A DNA stretch of 53,738 nt from Acanthaster planci (Eukaryota; Echinodermata; Asteroidea; Valvatida; Acanthasteridae): contig NW_019091404.1 of NCBI RefSeq assembly GCF_001949145.1, forward strand, positions 18,640 to 72,377. The letters are read 5' to 3'. The position numbers and the translations under genes were made by a program. Below the pieces are notes generated by a model. It worked only from the letters and a program-made list of their open reading frames with translations, searched no databases and had not been told where the DNA came from. Below are positions 49,601 through 53,738 of the stretch, in pieces (position 1 is the first letter of the stretch; each line of letters opens with the position of its first letter).

Positions 49601-52032
49601 GTTTTGATGTAACAGTCATTTTGGCATTCCAATGAATGGTAATATTAACCGGATCAATGAACAATTTCCGGGGGAAAAAAAATGTTGTGGGTGATTTATA
49701 CTGTGTGAGATTGTCTTGAAGGCCTTTTGCTCAAAACTTGCTCTGGTGACTCGTGACTCATTTGTTTGGTTGGATCATAATTTACCCTCCTCCCTAGGCA
49801 TTTTACACGAGTGAACAGATTTCCCTGATGAATTTTGACACAAGAAACAGTAAGACTGCCATTTCAATGCTGCCAGAGAATCGTACCCATTGTACATGCC
49901 CAAGAATCCTTCATTGGTTATGATTGCTCTGATGGCATGACCGCTGGTTTTGTACTGTCTGGATGCACCGCCCTCGCCTGTTGAAAGCAAGAAAATGGAT
50001 GATTTGGAGAGACAAGAACCTATCCAGATGCAAATCTGACTAATTCATCTCCCCAAAATTTGAGATACATGATTTTTAAATTGTTTGGGGAAAAACTTCA
50101 AAAAGTGTGATCTAAAGACAGTTTCAACAAAAATTAAACAGGTACCATATTCCAAAACCTAAAGACATTTACCAGCAACTATTCAAACCCGTGAAAGTAA
50201 CAGTTAACAGGTCACGATACACATGTGGCCTATTTTATGGCCTGGTTCATCCAAGCAACTGAATTTCCTTTGAAAAATCCAAATTTTCAGCGAGATGTTA
50301 GCATTTACTTTTAGTTCTGACTATTTGCCAATGACAGATTGCTGTGCATAAGTCTAGACTGGGTTACCAGCATATGTAGTGTACAAAATGCTGGTAGCAA
50401 TGGGATTAACAATAAAATACGTGCTGTCTTTATGTGCACAAAATATCCGGGTTCAACAGTACACAACTTACCACTCATTTGCATGCGATTCTTCACCAGA
50501 TCTAAAGGTTGCACAAAGACAGTGGCCCCCATCCTGTTCAAACGTGATAAACATTACTCAGTTCTTCCTCATGGTGCTTTTTAAGTTCCTTTTTTTCTTT
50601 CCAAACCAAATTCTAATGAACATCCTTTGTTTAAAATTAAATCTTATATAGAACTGCAAGGCATGGACATGGAAAGTGTTCCATACACGGACACCACTTG
50701 ACATCCCGTGCACAAACCCTATGAAACTGGCCTGAAAAATTCAATTTTTTTTCTAAGTAAATGACTTCGTATTTTCCCTCCTAAATTAAACTTTTCTGGA
50801 CACGTCTTTTGCTTTCTGGTGGCTAATAGGTCACTGTAGGGAATTACTGGTGTCTTCCCCTGGACATACAGGTACTGCAGTGGATGATTTTTAGAGACAA
50901 TACAAATACAGCCCCAAACCACTCCAGTTTTCATTCACAGTCTTGGTATTGGTGCTGTTCGGTGCAATCCTGAATCCAACCAAGGCCTATCCAAAGTTAC
51001 TTTGTCTTTGAACATGTTGAATGAGATCCATTCATAGTGCATGTACTACTGCAGTCAGCAGGAAATTTAAGCAAGAGTCCAGGAATCAGGTCAACTCGTA
51101 ACCAGGTAAACTTGTATCCCAAAACTCCCACCCAAGTCAACTCGTACGCAAGTCAAGTCGGACTCCTACGCCGGTCATCTTGTTCCCACGTCAACTTGTA
51201 CCCCAGCAAATTCGTACCCAGGACCATTCGTACCCAGGACAACTTGCACTCCATACAATTTATTTGATTTCAGTACTTAAAAGGAATTTCTAAAGTGAAG
51301 GAGAGGATTGTATAATGTAATTAATCAGAAATACAAAAGTGAATTTTCCTCAGTGTTTCATTTATTTGACGTATAAGGAGAGATCATAATATTGGTAAGG
51401 AGAGATCATAATACTGGTAAGGAGAGATCATAATACTGGTAAGGAGAGGATTGCAACATTATCCTTGAATATACTCGTAAAGCAGGTGTTTTTTTATTCA
51501 GAAAATCTCAGGTGGTATCAAATGTCAGGTGGTGTCAAAGTCCAGATTGAGCTGAATAATCCCATGCCCATAAAATACTAAACAACAAGCCTACTACTAG
51601 GCCCTATTAAAGTATTATTACTATTTACTAAGCACTATTCGTAAGCCCAACTACATTATAAGTATGGACCGATACGGATCACGATTATGACGGTCAAACA
51701 CAGCCTGGCATGATATATTTTATGGCAAGGGCCTCCTGCTACACTGTTGCTACAATGCTAGCCTCACTATGGCATGCTAATGTACAGAGTACGTTAGGCT
51801 CAACGCCTATGCCTAGCCTATGCAGCAATAATCACCTGATTACCGGCAATTAAATTTGTAAAAAGCAAACTTACAGGCCGAGCAATTATAAAGAATCAAC
51901 TCACTAAATAGCCTGTGACTAGTCAATCAACCTCACTTACCCAGCTAGACCTCCATAGAGGAATTTCACTGGTTTGGGAATCTGCACTGGCGGGACGGGG
52001 GCCTTCGGTTTTGCATTCGTGGACGTCGCCAT
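46655..52032 (-). CDS. SLC25A11: mitochondrial 2-oxoglutarate/malate carrier
   Basis: Exons in transcript order: 52032-51941, 50533-50472, 49977-49887, 49201-49118, 48896-48853, 48721-48643, 48353-48263, 47966-47876, 47353-47254, 47139-47088, 46816-46655; all phases close to give 315 aa, against 314 in human. The protein has the three-fold carrier repeat: PLDLVKNR (40-47), PAEISLIR (138-145) and PVDIAKTR (238-245), each starting a P-x-[DE] signature helix, with the family's GFTPYYTRLGPHTVLTF block near the end. It exchanges 2-oxoglutarate for malate across the inner mitochondrial membrane in the malate-aspartate shuttle. The short basic N-terminus (about 22 aa, proline-rich) differs from vertebrates, as usual. 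GCGPTIARA replaces the vertebrate GCIPTMARA at 182-190. Exon 5 is only 44 nt. Introns hold foldbacks and minisatellites. Identity is very secure. Confidence 0.97.
48067..48177. mobile_element. foldback element filling part of SLC25A11 intron 7
   Basis: Arms 48067-48113 and 48130-48177 are inverted copies of about 47 bases, both ending TGTTCCACAGGGT at the loop; the loop is about 16 bases and contains ATGCACTAAGGAG. A half copy occurs at 5031-5097, showing that this is a dispersed family. It takes up about a third of the 296-base intron between exons 7 and 8. Confidence 0.65.
49340..49420. repeat. inverted repeat in SLC25A11 intron 3
   Basis: TGACAACTCACTGGTCGATT (from 49340) pairs with ATCGACCAGTGGTCA (to 49420), and CCTGGTA pairs with TACCAGG nearer the loop. 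Arms are about 28 bases with a loop of about 25. Confidence 0.5.
51090..51251. repeat. degenerate tandem repeat of about 15 bp
   Basis: Repeated variants of GTCAACTCGTACCCA (for example GTCAACTCGTAACCA, GTCAACTCGTACGCA, GTCAACTTGTACCCC, ACCATTCGTACCCAG) in SLC25A11 intron 1. Units vary in length and sequence, so it is old. Confidence 0.7.
51374..51449. repeat. 22-bp minisatellite, about 3.5 copies
   Basis: Units start at 51374, 51396, 51418 and 51440, each TAAGGAGAGATCATAATAYT followed by GG, nearly identical. Located in SLC25A11 intron 1. Confidence 0.9.
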
Positions 52033-52036
52033 CTTG
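52027..52036 (-). promoter_or_regulatory. YY1-like motif overlapping the SLC25A11 start codon
   Basis: CAAGATGGCG on the minus strand contains the SLC25A11 ATG. It matches the YY1 core AAGATGGCG, which in animals is often found just downstream of TATA-less start sites, sometimes over the initiator ATG. A role as both core-promoter element and start codon context is inference from the match. Confidence 0.4.
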
Positions 52037-53738
52037 AAATGAGATTACCCCTGACTGCAGAATTTAGAACGTACAGTTCAACATTATAGGCCTTCACCCA
52101 AACCTCAGCTGGTCAGTCCATGGAAGTCCTTCCACCATGGTCAGTCCAAAGGGTAGATGTTACTTCTCAAAACCACTATCAACGCCACAGGTCGATTTGG
52201 AAAGGAGGTCGCAGGAAAACGAGATCGGTTTAAAAATAGCAGATATGAACAGCCCTATCAGAGATAATAGGTGTCGAGTAGTGATAATATGATAGGTTTT
52301 TAAGATAAATTACTCCGGGACCGTCTTTCCTCTACGCCGTATAAGTTACAACCCTTGGCGCAAAGGCCACAGGTCGATACGATGTCAATTGGAGGATACA
52401 TAATAGTATCTCTAGGGTTATTTTTGTCCGGGAGTGTTTGGAAGGTCTATGCATGGTGATTGCTTGTAGGAATGGAGAAAAAAGAGAGAAAAATGATATT
52501 TCTGGTCTAGGGAACATTCCCACTACCACGCCCATGCACGAAGTTCGTGCTGTGCTTCGTACACCGTGTAACTGGGGAACACCTTAAACATCGTAGGTCG
52601 AATTGGAACAGAGGAGAAAGAGATGTCAGAAGTTGAAAACTTGCCGGAAAGACGACATATCTTTAATTTTTTTCCGAGTTGTTTTATTTTCCTTTGAGGC
52701 ATTCGATGATATTACTATTATTAAATGTCCATGTTTAACCATTTTTATCTAGTGCCGGTAACTTCGAACAGTTACGGTGAAATTATGAGAAAATCAAAAT
52801 TATATATAGGGAGACTTTTCCGTCGACCTGCACGTGGTGTTTGACGTGGTTGTTGGCCTGTTGAATGGAGTATCACAACAGCCCAGGGCAAAAGTATCAA
52901 CTCGTATGTCGTATTTCAAAGTTGAAGACAACTTCCCCAAATACTGTTACTTCGTTTATTTGGCTCCTTTTATGGAAGACACAACTCCGCAAGCCACCAA
53001 GGCCTACAATTTCCCAATAGCCGACCTGTAGTGTTAAATTCGAGATAATGCTTCGGTCAAACCAGTAACAGAGTTCATGGCTACAAACCCACAGGCGAAA
53101 ATTAATATCTAGCACCCATAATTACGTATCTACACCTGTAATTAACAAAACTCCACGTGCAATTTCTCTGTCGACTTGGCCTCTTTCCAGGCAAAGTACG
53201 GTATACCCAGGCGAACTGCATAATGCTGCAGTCAACCTATAGCGTTTGGGGTATTTTTTTGGCAGCACAAGCACAGTTTGTGAGTACTTTTCAATGATTA
53301 TGCTAACAACGAAAGGTGCACAGGGCTTGTGAGAATTTCTCCTTACTCAGTTCACCGCCACGGAAAATCAAGAACAAGTGAGTCGTCAGCGGCCCTGAAC
53401 CAATAATCGACCTCAGTGTGGCGTTTGAGATGATTTGATGTGATTCACCGGTGAGGGCGCTCTCTAGACGCAAAGCGGAATCCGCCCCTCGACATTTTTC
53501 CAATATCGTCGCAATGCAATATTTTCAGAAGTTGAACCTTTACGAGTTTTAGAGTAACTCTTCTTGGTCATTTTGACACCAATTCTGCGAAAACTGAACA
53601 TACCGTCCTTAAAGCAATGTACACTTTTTCCACTGTAATACTCAGATCACGCACAATGGCACGCATGCAGCCTTGAATTTCAAATAACCGTAACAAAACC
53701 ATACATTGATTAAAATTCAGTCTTCACCTTTGTAACGA
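52033..53738. other. upstream region of SLC25A11
   Basis: No further gene could be supported. The word CACAGGTCGAT recurs at about 52187 and 52369, and a related GTAGGTCGAATTGGAA at about 52595, perhaps decayed copies of a repeat. The region otherwise looks like ordinary AT-rich intergenic sequence. Confidence 0.55.

Noticed and set aside
52834-53031. 65-codon open frame near the right end
   Set aside because: It begins at GTG without an ATG, has no recognisable motif, and has an overlapping frame on the other strand.

Overview
The window is a piece of an animal nuclear genome. It has spliced genes with GT-AG introns, low gene density, one run of Ns from assembly, and many short non-autonomous transposable elements. 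Four complete protein-coding genes can be rebuilt exon by exon, with every splice phase closing. The mix of a metabotropic-glutamate-type receptor, ILKAP, an outer-dynein-arm docking subunit and the 2-oxoglutarate carrier, plus the character of the repeats (for example a GGGCCCAATTTCA-ended foldback element), suggests an invertebrate deuterostome, most likely an echinoderm such as a sea star. The organism is inference; the gene identities are well supported.

Layout. 1-7150: non-coding upstream region with three short foldback or dispersed repeats. 7324-25255 (+): six-exon class C GPCR of the metabotropic glutamate receptor family, 914 aa, with an 11.2 kb first intron full of repeats; its 3' end is followed by a 288-base assembly gap and a polyadenylation signal near 26183. 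27157-31679 (-): ILKAP, a PP2C-type phosphatase, seven exons, 338 aa, convergent with the receptor. 35041-43541 (-): ODAD1/CCDC114-CCDC63-type coiled-coil protein, eleven exons, 572 aa. 46655-52032 (-): SLC25A11, mitochondrial 2-oxoglutarate/malate carrier, eleven exons, 315 aa. The last 1.7 kb is upstream of SLC25A11 and holds no gene I can support.

The four genes do not form a pathway; they act at the plasma membrane (receptor), in signalling (phosphatase), at the axonemal doublet (docking complex) and in the inner mitochondrial membrane (carrier). The most interesting biology is in the receptor. It keeps the residues that hold the alpha-amino-acid end of the ligand, but has lost nearly all residues that hold the gamma-carboxylate of glutamate, so it is probably an orphan amino-acid receptor and not a glutamate receptor. 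Other points worth following are a family of tiny TTAA-bounded hairpin elements, several foldback elements inside introns (one abutting a weak splice donor), a CRE-plus-TATA promoter-like block inside a receptor intron, an RFX X-box inside the ciliary gene, and a tandem repeat that copies a perfect splice-donor word three times.
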